Positions 1 through 9,526 of a stretch of DNA of 64,000 bases are shown here, one piece after another. Source of the DNA: Sinorhizobium sp. 6-70 (lineage in GTDB: Bacteria > Pseudomonadota > Alphaproteobacteria > Rhizobiales > Rhizobiaceae); contig NZ_JASKLS010000016.1 in NCBI RefSeq assembly GCF_030124375.1, positions 19,295-83,294 of the forward strand. The letters are read 5' to 3'. How positions within the stretch are numbered: the first letter of the stretch is position 1; each line of letters begins with the position of its first letter. The translations under genes and the position numbers were made by a program. The notes beneath the pieces are model-generated. The model was not told the origin of the DNA and did no database searches. It worked only from the letters and a program-made list of their open reading frames with translations.

Positions 1-3000
1 AACATTCTTGCCCATCCCCTTCCCTTCGTCGGCTTCGCCCAGGCACGAATGTTGTCGCCGGAAGGCCTCTGCCGGGCCTATGACAACGATGGCGCCGGCT
101 ATGTGCGCGCCGAAGGCGGCGTCGTCTTCATCCTGCGCCGCTCGGATCGGGCGCGCCGCGAACGCGACCGCAGCTACGCCAGGATCGTGGCAACCGGAGT
201 CAACTCCGCCGGCCGGACCAATGGCATTTCGCTTCCTTCGCGCGAGGCGCAGGCCAATCTGCTCAGGGCCATCTACGAGGGCAACGGCATCGATGCCAAC
301 CAGGTCGCCTTCGTCGAGGGCCACGGTACCGGAACAAAGGTAGGCGACCCGGCGGAAGTATGGTCCATCGGCACCGTCATTGGCGCCAAACGCAGGGCGC
401 CGGTGCCGATCGGCTCCATCAAGTCCAATATCGGGCACACCGAGCCGGCCTCCGGTCTGTTCGGCATGATGAAAGCCATCCTGGCGCTTGAGCACAACTA
501 CCTGCCAGCGTCACTGCACTTCGACACGCCGAACGAACACATCGATTTCGACGGACTGAACGTTCGCGTCACCGCCAACCCGATCGAGCTGCTCAAAGGC
601 AAGCGTGCACGGCTTGCCGGCATCAACTCGTTCGGCTTCGGCGGCGCCAACGCGCACGTGGTCATCAGCGACCCGGAGACGGTACAGGAAGAGAAAGCCG
701 CGCTTTCGTCGGCCGGTCACGTGTTCATGGCAAGCGCCCACACGGCGTCCAGCCTCGAGACCCTGCTGAAGGAGTACAAGGCGAGCTTTGCGAATGCCTC
801 GAAGGAAGAGACGCGCGCGATGATCGCTGCCTCCGGCGCCAACCGCACCCATATGCGCCATCGCTTCGCAGCGCGCAGCGATCACGCCGAAGATATCGTG
901 CGTGCGATCGCCAGCCATCTGGACAAGCCCGGCTCCGACATCGGCGAAGTGGGCGAAGCCCCGGTGAAGGATGCAAAAGTCGCGTTCGTCTTCTCGGGCA
1001 ACGGCTCTCAATGGGCCGGCATGGGCGTCGAAGCCTTCCGCGAGAATCTGCACTTCCGCCAGTCCTTCACATCCGTCAGCGCTCTCTTCAAGTTCCATTC
1101 CGACATCGTCCTGACCGACCTGCTGACGGATCCGGAACTCGACAGGAAGCTCTCGGACACGAAGATCGCGCAGCCACTACTGTTCGCCGTTCAGGCTGCT
1201 CTCTCAGATTCTCTGGTCGCGATGGGCATCAAGCCGGCTGCGGTCTTCGGCCACTCGGTCGGCGAAATCGCCGCCGCCTATGCGGCCGGCGCACTGTCGC
1301 TCGTCGATGCCGTGTCGATCGTTGCCAAGCGGTCGCTGCATCAGGATCTCCTGGCAGGCCAGGGAACAATGGCGGCGGCGATGCTCGGCGAGGAAGCCGC
1401 CCAGGCTTTCGCGCAGGCCCGCGGTCTCAACGAGCTCTGCGTCGCAGCCGTCAACGCGCACAATTCGGTCACGATGTCGGGTCCGGCGCACGAAATCTCC
1501 GCTTTCCGCGACGCCGCGCGCAAAGCCAAGATCCCGGTCCAGATCCTCGATATCAACTACCCGTTCCACCATCCGGTGATCGACCAGGCAAAGCAGGCCT
1601 TCCTTTCAGACATTCCGGACATTGCCCCGCGGCGGACGGAGCTGACCTATCTCTCGACCGTAACCGGCGCAGCACTTGAGGGAACTGAGCTCGATCCGGA
1701 CTATTGGTGGAAAAACGTCCGCGAACCGGTCCGCTTCCAGGCCGCCGCGGAGGCGGCGCTCGAACTCGGCTGCCGGCTTTTCATCGAAATTTCCCCGCGC
1801 CCGATCCTGGCATCCTATGTCAAGGAAACGATCAAGCAGGCGGCCTTCCCGGCGGCGGTCGTGCCGACGTTGCTTCGGGACGTCGGCCAGAGCGGTCACG
1901 ATCCGATTTCGGCATCGATGGCGCGTGCCGTCGCGCACGGTGCTGCGGTCGACCGGCCACGCGTCTACGGCAAGCGCAACGCTTTCGTCGAATTGCCGGC
2001 CCTGCCCTTCGAACCGGTCGAATTGCGGCCTGCGGCCACGACCGATTCCACCGACCTCTTCGGCCGTTCCGCGCGGCCTTATCGCCTGACGGGCTGGCGC
2101 AGCGATCCGAACAGCGGAAGCTGGAAGAACCACGTCGACGCGCATCTCTTCCCGGATCTGGCGGAGCATGTCGTCGACGGCAAAGCTATTTTGCCGGGTA
2201 GCGGCTTCATCGAAGTGGCGGTTTCCGCCGCACAGCAGTATTACGGCAGTGACGAGGTGGAGATCACCAATCTGGAGATCGTTCGCCCGCTGGAGCTCAA
2301 TGACAGCCGCATCATGGAGCTGTCGACGATCCTGTCGCCGGAGACGGGCGACATCGAGATCCGCTCGCGCGAGCGCCTCTCGGAGGACGACTGGACGGTG
2401 CATGCCGTCGCGCGAAGCCGCAAGCCCGTGCCCGGAAAGAACAATGCCTCTCCGTCCTTCGCCAAAATGGCGAAAACGGCGAGCGTCGATCCTTCGAAAG
2501 CCTACGATACGGCGAAGCAATTCGGGCTCGATTACGGTCCGAGGTTCCAGTTACTTTCAAAGGCCGTCGCGTACGGCGACCGGATCATCGACGTCGAGCT
2601 GAAGGCACCGAATGCGGCGGGACACCCGCTCGTCAGCTATTCGCTTCACCCAATCTCCGTCGATGCCACCTTCCATGGCCTCGTTGCGCTCTTCGACCGC
2701 TTTACCGGTGACAAGGGCGGCGCACCTTATATTCCTGTGCGCTTCGGTTCCGTGCATGTCGTCAACGCCGGGCGGCCGATCGCCCGTGCCACCATCGAGA
2801 TCGAGCGTGTCAGCGCCAATTCGATCAAGGCGAGGTTCCATTTCTTCGACAAATCGGGCGAAGCGATTGCGCATTTCGACGATTGTCGTTTCCGCCGCAC
2901 CTATTTGCGCAAGCACAAGACGCTGGATGGGCTTTCCTTCCACTACGAGACCGTGCTCTCCGAGACGACGCTGCCCGGCGCCAAGCCGGCCGCACTCATG

Positions 3001-6000
3001 CCCTCCTTGCTGACGGCGCCCGGCGGTGGCAACGACGGCGTGGACAACGCGACCTTGCTGTTCAATGCTGCGATCTACCGCGCCTGCCAGGAAATCGCGC
3101 TGAAACTTGCAAGGGGAGGCGCCACAATCCGCGGCGATGCCCTGCCCGGCGACTTCGCCTTCCAATGTTTCCTGACAAGCTGCCTCTACGTATTGGAGGA
3201 CGCGGGACTGAGCGAACATCAAAACGGCGTCTGGACGGTTGCGCGGGAGTTCAGCCTTCCGGCCGTGGCCGAAATCCTCGGCGAACTCTACGGCGAGCGT
3301 CCCGATCGTGCTGTCGAAGCCGTGCTTATCAACAATGCCTACGCCGAAGCCTTAAGCCGGCTCGACGCGCTCTTCGCTGCGGGGCCGGATGGCGACCACT
3401 CTCCGTCCTTCCCGGGCTTCATCAGCGACGCAACGCTCGACCATCAGGCTGTGCATTCCGTCGCGAGCCGGCAGCGCATGGAGCGGGTGCTCGGCGCGGC
3501 GGAATGGGCACTGACTGCGCAAAACTCCGGCGTCCCCTTGCGCATTGTCGAATTCGGAAGCGTTTCGACGGGTTTCACGCGGCGCCTCGCTGACCTGGCG
3601 GCTCGTCATGGCGCGAGCCTGATCGTCGCCGAACCGCGCGACAACGCGCAGCGCAACCTTGAGATTGCATTCGAGAACGATGCGCATGTGCGCATTCTCA
3701 AGAAAAGCGAATTCGCGGCGATCGCGCCCTTCGACCTCGCTGTCAGCGCCTCGGACAATCTTTACCAGCTGATCGAGGATGAAGTCGCGCTACGCACTGC
3801 ATTGCGCTCGATGCTGCGCGAAGGCGGCGCCCTTGCTGCAGCTGTCAGTGCGCCCTCGATCTTCGGCGACTTCGCTCTCGGATTGTCCGACGGCTGGTTT
3901 GCCCGCAGTCAGACGGCAGAGTTCCCAATCGGCAACCTTGCTGCCGTACCGCATTGGCAGAAATGTCTTTCGGATCTCGGACTGCGCGACATCAACGTCG
4001 CGGACCATGAGTGCGCACACGGCAACATCGTCCTGCTCGAGGCCCGCGGCGCGACTGCGGCGACAACATCCGGCGAGCCAGTGCAGGCGAACGAAGCCGT
4101 TGCCGGCCCCTATCTGGTCATCCAGGTGGAAAGTTCGGCCCGCGACACCGCGTCGATGCCTGGCCATGCCGTACCAGTCTCGCTCGTGGGCGACATGGCC
4201 GCGGACGTTGCAGCACTGCGGACCGCACTCGGTACATTGGGCCAGAATCCAGTTCGCGCGGTACTCGTTTCGCCCGCGACGGGTCATGCGAGCAACACCG
4301 ATTCCGCCTCGCTGCAGACTTATGTGCTTGCGCTTAGCGCCTTCGCCGAAGCATTGAGGCAGCATCTCGCAGACGCTGACGCGTCAGTCGACGACCGCCC
4401 TCGCCTGGTGCTCGTTGCTCCGGGCGGCGCACCGGTTACTTCAGGCGCAAGTGGTGTTGCGCTCAGTGGGGTGAATTCCGGCCTCTGGGCGTTCGCTCGC
4501 GTTCTTCAGAACGAATACGAATTCCTCGATGTCCATTCGCTCGACCTTGGCGGTCACGACGAGGCGAGCCTGGAGGCTGGCATCGCGTCGGCATTGCCGC
4601 TGTTGACCGTATCCGGTTCAAATCGTGAATGGCTGCTGGACAGGGGCACTGGGTTGCTCTCGGAAATCCGCGCCGTTCCCGGCCCCGCCGCCCGAACGGA
4701 AGGCAAGACAAGCTCCTTCACGGCGGCGACCATCCGCCAGCGCGTGAGCTCGCAGGTTGCGAGCATCGCCTGGGAGGAAGCTGATGTACCACGGGCCGCA
4801 AGGGGCGAGGTCGTGGTCGCCGTTGCGGCAACGGGCCTGAACTTCCGCGACGTCATGTGGGCGATGGGCCTTCTTCCCGAGGAAGCGCTCGAAGACGGCT
4901 TTGCCGGCGCGACGATCGGCATGGAGCTTTCGGGCCATGTGGTGGCGGTCGGCGAAGGGGTCGACGACCTTGCCGTCGGCGATGCGGTCATGGCGATCGC
5001 ATCTTCGGCATTCTCGACGCACGCGGTCGTTTCCCGCGCCGGCGTTGCAAAACTGCCGCGAACCATCAGCCCCGTCGCAGCCGCCACTGTGCCCGTCGCT
5101 TTCCTCACGGCCTATTACGCGATGGTCGAGCTCGGCCGCATCCAGGCCGGAGAGACGATCCTCATCCATGGCGCTGCCGGCGGCGTCGGCCTTGCCGCGC
5201 TCCAGGTCGCCAAACTCAAGGGCGCCAAGGTCATAGCGACGGCTGGAACGCGCGAAAAACGGCGCTTCCTGGCGATGCTCGGTGCCGATCATGTATTCGA
5301 TTCGCGCTCGCTCGGCTTCGTCAACGACGTGCGCGTCGTCACCGGCGGAGAGGGCGTCGACCTCGTGCTCAACTCGCTGTTCGCCGAGGCGATGGAACAA
5401 AGCCTCGCGCTCGTGAAGCCTTTCGGCCGGTTCCTGGAACTCGGCAAGCGCGACTATTACGCCGACAGCAAGATCGGATTGCGGCCGTTCCGGCGCAATG
5501 TCAGCTATTTCGGCATCGATGCGGACCAGCTTCTGGTCAATGCGCCTGCGCTCACCAAACGCATCTTCATGGAAATCGGGGTGCTTTTCGAGGAAGGCAA
5601 GCTGACGCCGCTCCCTTACCGCGCCTTCGATTTCGACGAAATCGGCAACGCCTTCCGCCTGATGCAGAATGCCGGGCACATCGGCAAGATCGTCGTCCTG
5701 CCGCCGGTCGCCGGCACGCACGAGATCGCCGTGAAGCCGCATAAGGGCGTCAAAGTGGATCCGGACGGCGTTCATCTCGTCGTCGGCGGCATTGGCGGTT
5801 TCGGTCTAGCGGCCGCCAACTGGCTGGTCGAGAAGGGTGCACGCAGGATCGCGCTGTGCTCGCGCCGCGGTCAGGCGGACGCCGAGACGAGCGCGACGCT
5901 CGCGCGCTGGCAGAAGACGGGCGTGTCTGCCTCGCTCCATGCCTGCGATATCACCGACACTGACGCGGTCGACGGGCTTCTTGCGACGCTTCGTGCCGAG

Positions 6001-6945
6001 GCGCCGCTGCGTTCCGTCGTCCATGCGGCGATGGTGCTGGACGACGCCCTGATCAGCAATCTCAACCGTGAGCGTAACCGGCCGGTGATCGACACGAAGG
6101 CCAAGGGCGCAGCGATCCTCGACCGGCTGACGCGCGACGACCAGCTCGACAACTTTATCCTGTTCTCCTCGGCAACGACTCTGGTCGGCAACCCGGGACA
6201 GGCCAACTATGTCGCAGCCAACGGCTATCTCGAAGGCCTTGCCCGCGCCCGCCGCGCGGGGGGCCTGGCGGGTCTCGCCGTCGGCTTCGGCGCAATCGCC
6301 GACGCCGGTTATCTCGCGCAGAACACCGACGTGAACGATCTTCTTGCCAAGCGCATCGGCAAGACCGCCTTGAAGGCCCAGGTGGCACTCGACCTGGTCG
6401 AAAGCCACATCGCCTCGGATCCCGGCACCGTCGATGCGGCGGTCGTGATGATTTCGGAGATCGACTGGACGGCCGCGCGGAACCTGCCAGTCGCCCGCAA
6501 CGCGCTCTTCGAGGTGATCCTGCGCAGCGCGGATCAGCATTCTTCCGGTTCCGAGGGAACCAAGATGGACCTCGTCGCGATGATCGAGGGGAAGTCGCCT
6601 CAGGAAGCCGAAGACATCCTGTTCGACCTGGTGGCAGGCGAAATCGCCGCAATCCTTCGCGTGTCGAAAGATACGGTGACCCGTGGCAAGATCCTGAAGG
6701 AAATTGGCCTGGACAGCCTGATGGCGGTGGAACTCGGCATGAGTTTCCAGCAGAACACTGGCTTCGATATGCCTTTGAGCGGCGTCGCCGACAATACGAC
6801 CGTGGGCGATGTTGCGCGCAAGCTCTATGAAAAGGTAAGCAAGCGGGACCAGGGCGACGATGGCGAGGCGGCCGATGACCGGCTTGTGAGCGAACTCGCA
6901 CAGCGCCACGCCGGGGCGGACAGGGAAAAAGCACTGAGCCAATGA
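1..6945 (+). CDS. rkpA: RkpA multidomain fatty-acid/polyketide synthase-like protein, 5' end missing
   Basis: The reading frame is open from base 1, so the gene starts upstream of the window; 2314 codons are present. Visible domain order, numbered from the window edge: C-terminal ketosynthase with HGTGT (His108) and KSNIGHT (about 141-147); acyltransferase with GHSVG (Ser codon at 1255); dehydratase with HVVDGKAILPG (His codon at 2167); a degenerate methyltransferase-like stretch (about 1150-1285); enoyl reductase with a GAAGGVG nucleotide-binding loop (about 1590-1900); ketoreductase with GGIGGFG and NYVAAN (Tyr2070); and an acyl carrier domain with GLDSL (Ser codon at 6715). The missing part should hold the ketosynthase Cys. 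In Sinorhizobium RkpA is needed for K-antigen and is thought to make a special acyl chain. The stop overlaps rkpG (ATGA), so the two are translationally coupled. Identity is firm; the product lipid is unknown. Confidence 0.95.
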   Translation, partial: NILAHPLPFVGFAQARMLSPEGLCRAYDNDGAGYVRAEGGVVFILRRSDRARRERDRSYARIVATGVNSAGRTNGISLPSREAQANLLRAIYEGNGIDANQVAFVEGHGTGTKVGDPAEVWSIGTVIGAKRRAPVPIGSIKSNIGHTEPASGLFGMMKAILALEHNYLPASLHFDTPNEHIDFDGLNVRVTANPIELLKGKRARLAGINSFGFGGANAHVVISDPETVQEEKAALSSAGHVFMASAHTASSLETLLKEYKASFANASKEETRAMIAASGANRTHMRHRFAARSDHAEDIVRAIASHLDKPGSDIGEVGEAPVKDAKVAFVFSGNGSQWAGMGVEAFRENLHFRQSFTSVSALFKFHSDIVLTDLLTDPELDRKLSDTKIAQPLLFAVQAALSDSLVAMGIKPAAVFGHSVGEIAAAYAAGALSLVDAVSIVAKRSLHQDLLAGQGTMAAAMLGEEAAQAFAQARGLNELCVAAVNAHNSVTMSGPAHEISAFRDAARKAKIPVQILDINYPFHHPVIDQAKQAFLSDIPDIAPRRTELTYLSTVTGAALEGTELDPDYWWKNVREPVRFQAAAEAALELGCRLFIEISPRPILASYVKETIKQAAFPAAVVPTLLRDVGQSGHDPISASMARAVAHGAAVDRPRVYGKRNAFVELPALPFEPVELRPAATTDSTDLFGRSARPYRLTGWRSDPNSGSWKNHVDAHLFPDLAEHVVDGKAILPGSGFIEVAVSAAQQYYGSDEVEITNLEIVRPLELNDSRIMELSTILSPETGDIEIRSRERLSEDDWTVHAVARSRKPVPGKNNASPSFAKMAKTASVDPSKAYDTAKQFGLDYGPRFQLLSKAVAYGDRIIDVELKAPNAAGHPLVSYSLHPISVDATFHGLVALFDRFTGDKGGAPYIPVRFGSVHVVNAGRPIARATIEIERVSANSIKARFHFFDKSGEAIAHFDDCRFRRTYLRKHKTLDGLSFHYETVLSETTLPGAKPAALMPSLLTAPGGGNDGVDNATLLFNAAIYRACQEIALKLARGGATIRGDALPGDFAFQCFLTSCLYVLEDAGLSEHQNGVWTVAREFSLPAVAEILGELYGERPDRAVEAVLINNAYAEALSRLDALFAAGPDGDHSPSFPGFISDATLDHQAVHSVASRQRMERVLGAAEWALTAQNSGVPLRIVEFGSVSTGFTRRLADLAARHGASLIVAEPRDNAQRNLEIAFENDAHVRILKKSEFAAIAPFDLAVSASDNLYQLIEDEVALRTALRSMLREGGALAAAVSAPSIFGDFALGLSDGWFARSQTAEFPIGNLAAVPHWQKCLSDLGLRDINVADHECAHGNIVLLEARGATAATTSGEPVQANEAVAGPYLVIQVESSARDTASMPGHAVPVSLVGDMAADVAALRTALGTLGQNPVRAVLVSPATGHASNTDSASLQTYVLALSAFAEALRQHLADADASVDDRPRLVLVAPGGAPVTSGASGVALSGVNSGLWAFARVLQNEYEFLDVHSLDLGGHDEASLEAGIASALPLLTVSGSNREWLLDRGTGLLSEIRAVPGPAARTEGKTSSFTAATIRQRVSSQVASIAWEEADVPRAARGEVVVAVAATGLNFRDVMWAMGLLPEEALEDGFAGATIGMELSGHVVAVGEGVDDLAVGDAVMAIASSAFSTHAVVSRAGVAKLPRTISPVAAATVPVAFLTAYYAMVELGRIQAGETILIHGAAGGVGLAALQVAKLKGAKVIATAGTREKRRFLAMLGADHVFDSRSLGFVNDVRVVTGGEGVDLVLNSLFAEAMEQSLALVKPFGRFLELGKRDYYADSKIGLRPFRRNVSYFGIDADQLLVNAPALTKRIFMEIGVLFEEGKLTPLPYRAFDFDEIGNAFRLMQNAGHIGKIVVLPPVAGTHEIAVKPHKGVKVDPDGVHLVVGGIGGFGLAAANWLVEKGARRIALCSRRGQADAETSATLARWQKTGVSASLHACDITDTDAVDGLLATLRAEAPLRSVVHAAMVLDDALISNLNRERNRPVIDTKAKGAAILDRLTRDDQLDNFILFSSATTLVGNPGQANYVAANGYLEGLARARRAGGLAGLAVGFGAIADAGYLAQNTDVNDLLAKRIGKTALKAQVALDLVESHIASDPGTVDAAVVMISEIDWTAARNLPVARNALFEVILRSADQHSSGSEGTKMDLVAMIEGKSPQEAEDILFDLVAGEIAAILRVSKDTVTRGKILKEIGLDSLMAVELGMSFQQNTGFDMPLSGVADNTTVGDVARKLYEKVSKRDQGDDGEAADDRLVSELAQRHAGADREKALSQ

Positions 6946-8357
6946 GCAACGACGGAAACGGCCAGACCTTCTCCAAGATGAACAGCAGCCTCAAGGAGAA
7001 CCTTCTGGACAGGATGAGGAACACGCACCAATCGTCCGAGCGCAACCGGATGGCGCGCTCGGAACGGGAGTTGCCGGCACCTCCCCGTCGCCGCCAGGCG
7101 CGCTTCGAGGATCTTCCTGAATACAAGCAGGTGCTCACTCAAAAATTCGCGAGCGAGCAGCTGGGTATCGCCAATCCCTTCTATCGGGCACACCAGACGG
7201 CGGCCGGGGCGACGACCGTGATCGACGGTCGCACGATGATCAACTTCGCCTCTTACGATTACCTCGGGCTGAACCGCCACGCCCACGTGCTCGACAGAGC
7301 GCGCGACACGATCGGGAACTTCGGGATTTCCGCCTCCGCAAGCAGGCTCGTTGCCGGGGAGCGGCCGGTGCATGTCGAGCTCGAGGAAAAGATCGCGCGG
7401 TTCTATGGCGTCGACGCGGCGGTCTGTTTCGTCAGCGGTTATCTCACCAATGTTGCCGCCATCAGCTGCCTGATGGGACCCAAGGACCTCGTGATCCATG
7501 ACGAGTTCATCCACAACAGCGCGCTTGCCGGCATCAAGCTTTCCGGCGCCACGCGCCGTCTCTTCAAGCACAACGACGCGACCGATCTGGAGCATGTGCT
7601 GCGGACGGTTGCCGGCGAATACCGGCACATCATGGTCATCGTCGAAGGCATCTATTCGATGGACGGCGATGTCGCGAACCTTCCCGCGCTGTTGAAGCTC
7701 AAGGCCGAATATGGCTTCTGGCTGATGGTCGACGAGGCCCATTCTCTCGGCGTTCTCGGGCGGCAGGGCAAGGGCCTCGCCGAACACTTCGGCGTCGATC
7801 CCCACGAGATCGACATCTGGATGGGAACGCTGTCGAAAACGACGTCGAGTTGCGGTGGCTATATTGCCGGCAGCGAAGCATTGGCGGCAGTGCTCAAGGC
7901 ATCGGCCGGCGGCTTCGTCTACAGCGTCGGCCTGGCACCGGTGCTCGGCGCATCGGCGGTCGCCAGCCTCGATATCCTCGAACGCGAACCGGAACGCACC
8001 GCGGCGCTCAGGCGCAACGGCGGCCTGTTCCTAAAGCTTGCCAAGGAGGCCGGCCTCGATACCGGCTTGAGCGGCGGCTTTTCGGTTGTTCCCGTCATCG
8101 TCGGCGATTCGCTCCGCGCGGTACAGCTTTCCAACGATCTGCTCGCGGCGGGAGTCAATGTGCTGCCGATCATCCATCCGGCTGTACCGGAAGGATTGGC
8201 GCGGCTGCGCTTCTTCATCACCAGCGATCACACCGAGGAGCAGATCCGCCGTACCGTCGCGCTTACCGCGGAACGGCTCAAAGATCTGACTGAACGGAAT
8301 TTCGGGCTCGGTGGCGTCGATATCGAACAGATGTTGAAGGCGCTCTCGGCGCGGTAG
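6942..8357 (+). CDS. rkpG: RkpG, alpha-oxoamine synthase family acyltransferase (PLP)
   Basis: The protein has 471 aa and overlaps the rkpA stop by four bases (ATGA). Residues 1-60 are a charged extension. The rest is a class II PLP fold of the AONS/KBL/ALAS/SPT family: DEAHSLGVLG with the PLP-contacting Asp and His, and GTLSKTTSSCGG with the PLP lysine at residue 299. The family condenses an acyl thioester with an amino acid, losing CO2. Because the gene is fused in expression to rkpA, which ends in an acyl carrier domain, RkpA-bound acyl is the obvious substrate (inference). The amino acid is not known; glycine, serine and alanine are family precedents. It is part of the rkp-1 K-antigen cluster. 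Confidence 0.93.
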   Translation: MSNDGNGQTFSKMNSSLKENLLDRMRNTHQSSERNRMARSERELPAPPRRRQARFEDLPEYKQVLTQKFASEQLGIANPFYRAHQTAAGATTVIDGRTMINFASYDYLGLNRHAHVLDRARDTIGNFGISASASRLVAGERPVHVELEEKIARFYGVDAAVCFVSGYLTNVAAISCLMGPKDLVIHDEFIHNSALAGIKLSGATRRLFKHNDATDLEHVLRTVAGEYRHIMVIVEGIYSMDGDVANLPALLKLKAEYGFWLMVDEAHSLGVLGRQGKGLAEHFGVDPHEIDIWMGTLSKTTSSCGGYIAGSEALAAVLKASAGGFVYSVGLAPVLGASAVASLDILEREPERTAALRRNGGLFLKLAKEAGLDTGLSGGFSVVPVIVGDSLRAVQLSNDLLAAGVNVLPIIHPAVPEGLARLRFFITSDHTEEQIRRTVALTAERLKDLTERNFGLGGVDIEQMLKALSAR

Positions 8358-8384
8358 GATCATTTCTTACGCAAACCTCTGCCC

Positions 8385-8488
8385 TTACAGCGCCGTGCGT
8401 CCTTCAGGACGCACAAAGGACGCTGTAAGTCTTTGAACCTACGCATCGTGCTTTCCGAAAAGCGATTCCGATTTTCGGGCCAATGCGC
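8385..8488. repeat. Intergenic mosaic palindrome, family A, variant 2
   Basis: This bipartite element lies in the rkpG-rkpH gap. The first half is a hairpin (acagcgccgtgcgtcc / ggacgcacaaaggacgctgt). The second half is a different palindrome (cgcatcgtgctttccgaaaa / ttttcgggccaatgcg). The same first half occurs with another partner elsewhere in the window, and the second half recurs in reverse order at 31012-31115. It resembles the RIME/motif A-C elements known from Sinorhizobium. Confidence 0.85.
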
Positions 8489-8511
8489 TAAGCCGCAGGC
8501 GGAACCTCAGC

Positions 8512-9315
8512 ATGACCCATGTGATCATCACCGGTGGCTCGAGCGGCATAGGCCTGGCACTTGCATCCATCTACGCGGGCCGCGGCGCACGGCTTTCTCT
8601 CATCGCACGTTCAGGCGACCTTCTGGAACAGGCCAGGCAGAAGCTCCTCACGGAGCATGGTGCAAAGGCCGAAGATGTCCAGGTGGAGGCAGCCGACGTT
8701 GCCCGGGAGGAAGAAATCGAAACGGCCATTCGACGCTGCATCGAGACCTTCGGCCCGTGCGACATCCTCGTGACCTCGGCCGGCATCGTCGAACCGGCGC
8801 CTTTCGAGGAACAGCAAAGCGCAGCCTTCCGCCGACAGATGGAGACGAATTTTTCGGGCACCGTGCACGCGGTCCGCGCCGTCTATGGGGACATGAGGCG
8901 GAGGCGTGAGGGCAGGATCATGATGATCTCCTCGGGGGCCGGTCTCATCGGTATCTATGGCTATTCCGCCTATTGCGCGTCGAAGTTCGCGCTGCACGGT
9001 TTTGCCCAGGCGCTGCGCAGCGAGGCGCGAAGGCACGATGTGCGGATATCGGTGAGCTTCCCGCCGGATACAGAAACCCCGCAGTTCGAGCGTGAGCTCT
9101 CCCTGCGCCCGCGCGAGGCGAATGCGGTGATGGGAACTGTCCGGGCATGGCCGGCGGACGCCGTCGCCCGCAGGATCGCCGCGGGCATCGACAGGGGGCG
9201 CTTCGAGGTTTATTTCGGCGCGACCCTGTTCCTGCTCGGCCGCTTCGGACCGGCGGTCAGACCGCTCATCAACTGGTGGTTCGATCGGGCGATCGCACGC
9301 GGCAGTGGACGGTGA
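8512..9315 (+). CDS. rkpH: RkpH, short-chain dehydrogenase resembling 3-ketodihydrosphingosine reductase
   Basis: The protein has 267 aa. It is a classical SDR with the nucleotide motif TGGSSGIG (7-14), a catalytic Ser in the ISSGAG stretch, and YCASK (Tyr154, Lys158). At residues 183-190 it has FPPDTETP, which closely matches the YPPDTDTP signature of eukaryotic 3-ketodihydrosphingosine reductase (KDSR/FVT1). The SYSAYCASKFALHG-like region also matches that family. The C-terminus holds one or two hydrophobic stretches (about 230-255). KDSR reduces the beta-keto product of serine palmitoyltransferase. RkpG belongs to the same fold family as that transferase, so RkpH probably reduces RkpG's aminoketone product (inference). 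It lies downstream of rkpG after a repeat element, in the same direction. Confidence 0.9.
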   Translation: MTHVIITGGSSGIGLALASIYAGRGARLSLIARSGDLLEQARQKLLTEHGAKAEDVQVEAADVAREEEIETAIRRCIETFGPCDILVTSAGIVEPAPFEEQQSAAFRRQMETNFSGTVHAVRAVYGDMRRRREGRIMMISSGAGLIGIYGYSAYCASKFALHGFAQALRSEARRHDVRISVSFPPDTETPQFERELSLRPREANAVMGTVRAWPADAVARRIAAGIDRGRFEVYFGATLFLLGRFGPAVRPLINWWFDRAIARGSGR

Positions 9316-9388
9316 CGGCCGATGTCCCCAGCGCGCTTGTGCCGATCGGAGATAGGATTTAAGTGTCAGACGATTGCCGTGCCGCCTG

Positions 9389-9487
9389 CTGCATGATGCC
9401 ATAAATCGGAATCGATTTAAGGACAAAATCATGCAGCACTTTAAAGCGCTGCAGCTAGCGCGTCCGATTGGACGCGCGGCGCTGTAG
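9389..9487. repeat. Intergenic mosaic palindrome, family A
   Basis: In this orientation the palindrome ctgcatgatgccataaatcg / cgatttaaggacaaaatcatgcag comes first. It is followed by the GC-rich hairpin gctgcagctagcgcgtccga / ggacgcgcggcgctgtag. The element occupies most of the rkpH-rkpI gap. It is the inverted arrangement of the copy at 14251. Confidence 0.88.
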
Positions 9488-9526
9488 GGGGGACGCGGCG
9501 CGACCGAATGGCCTGAAGGTAACCGT

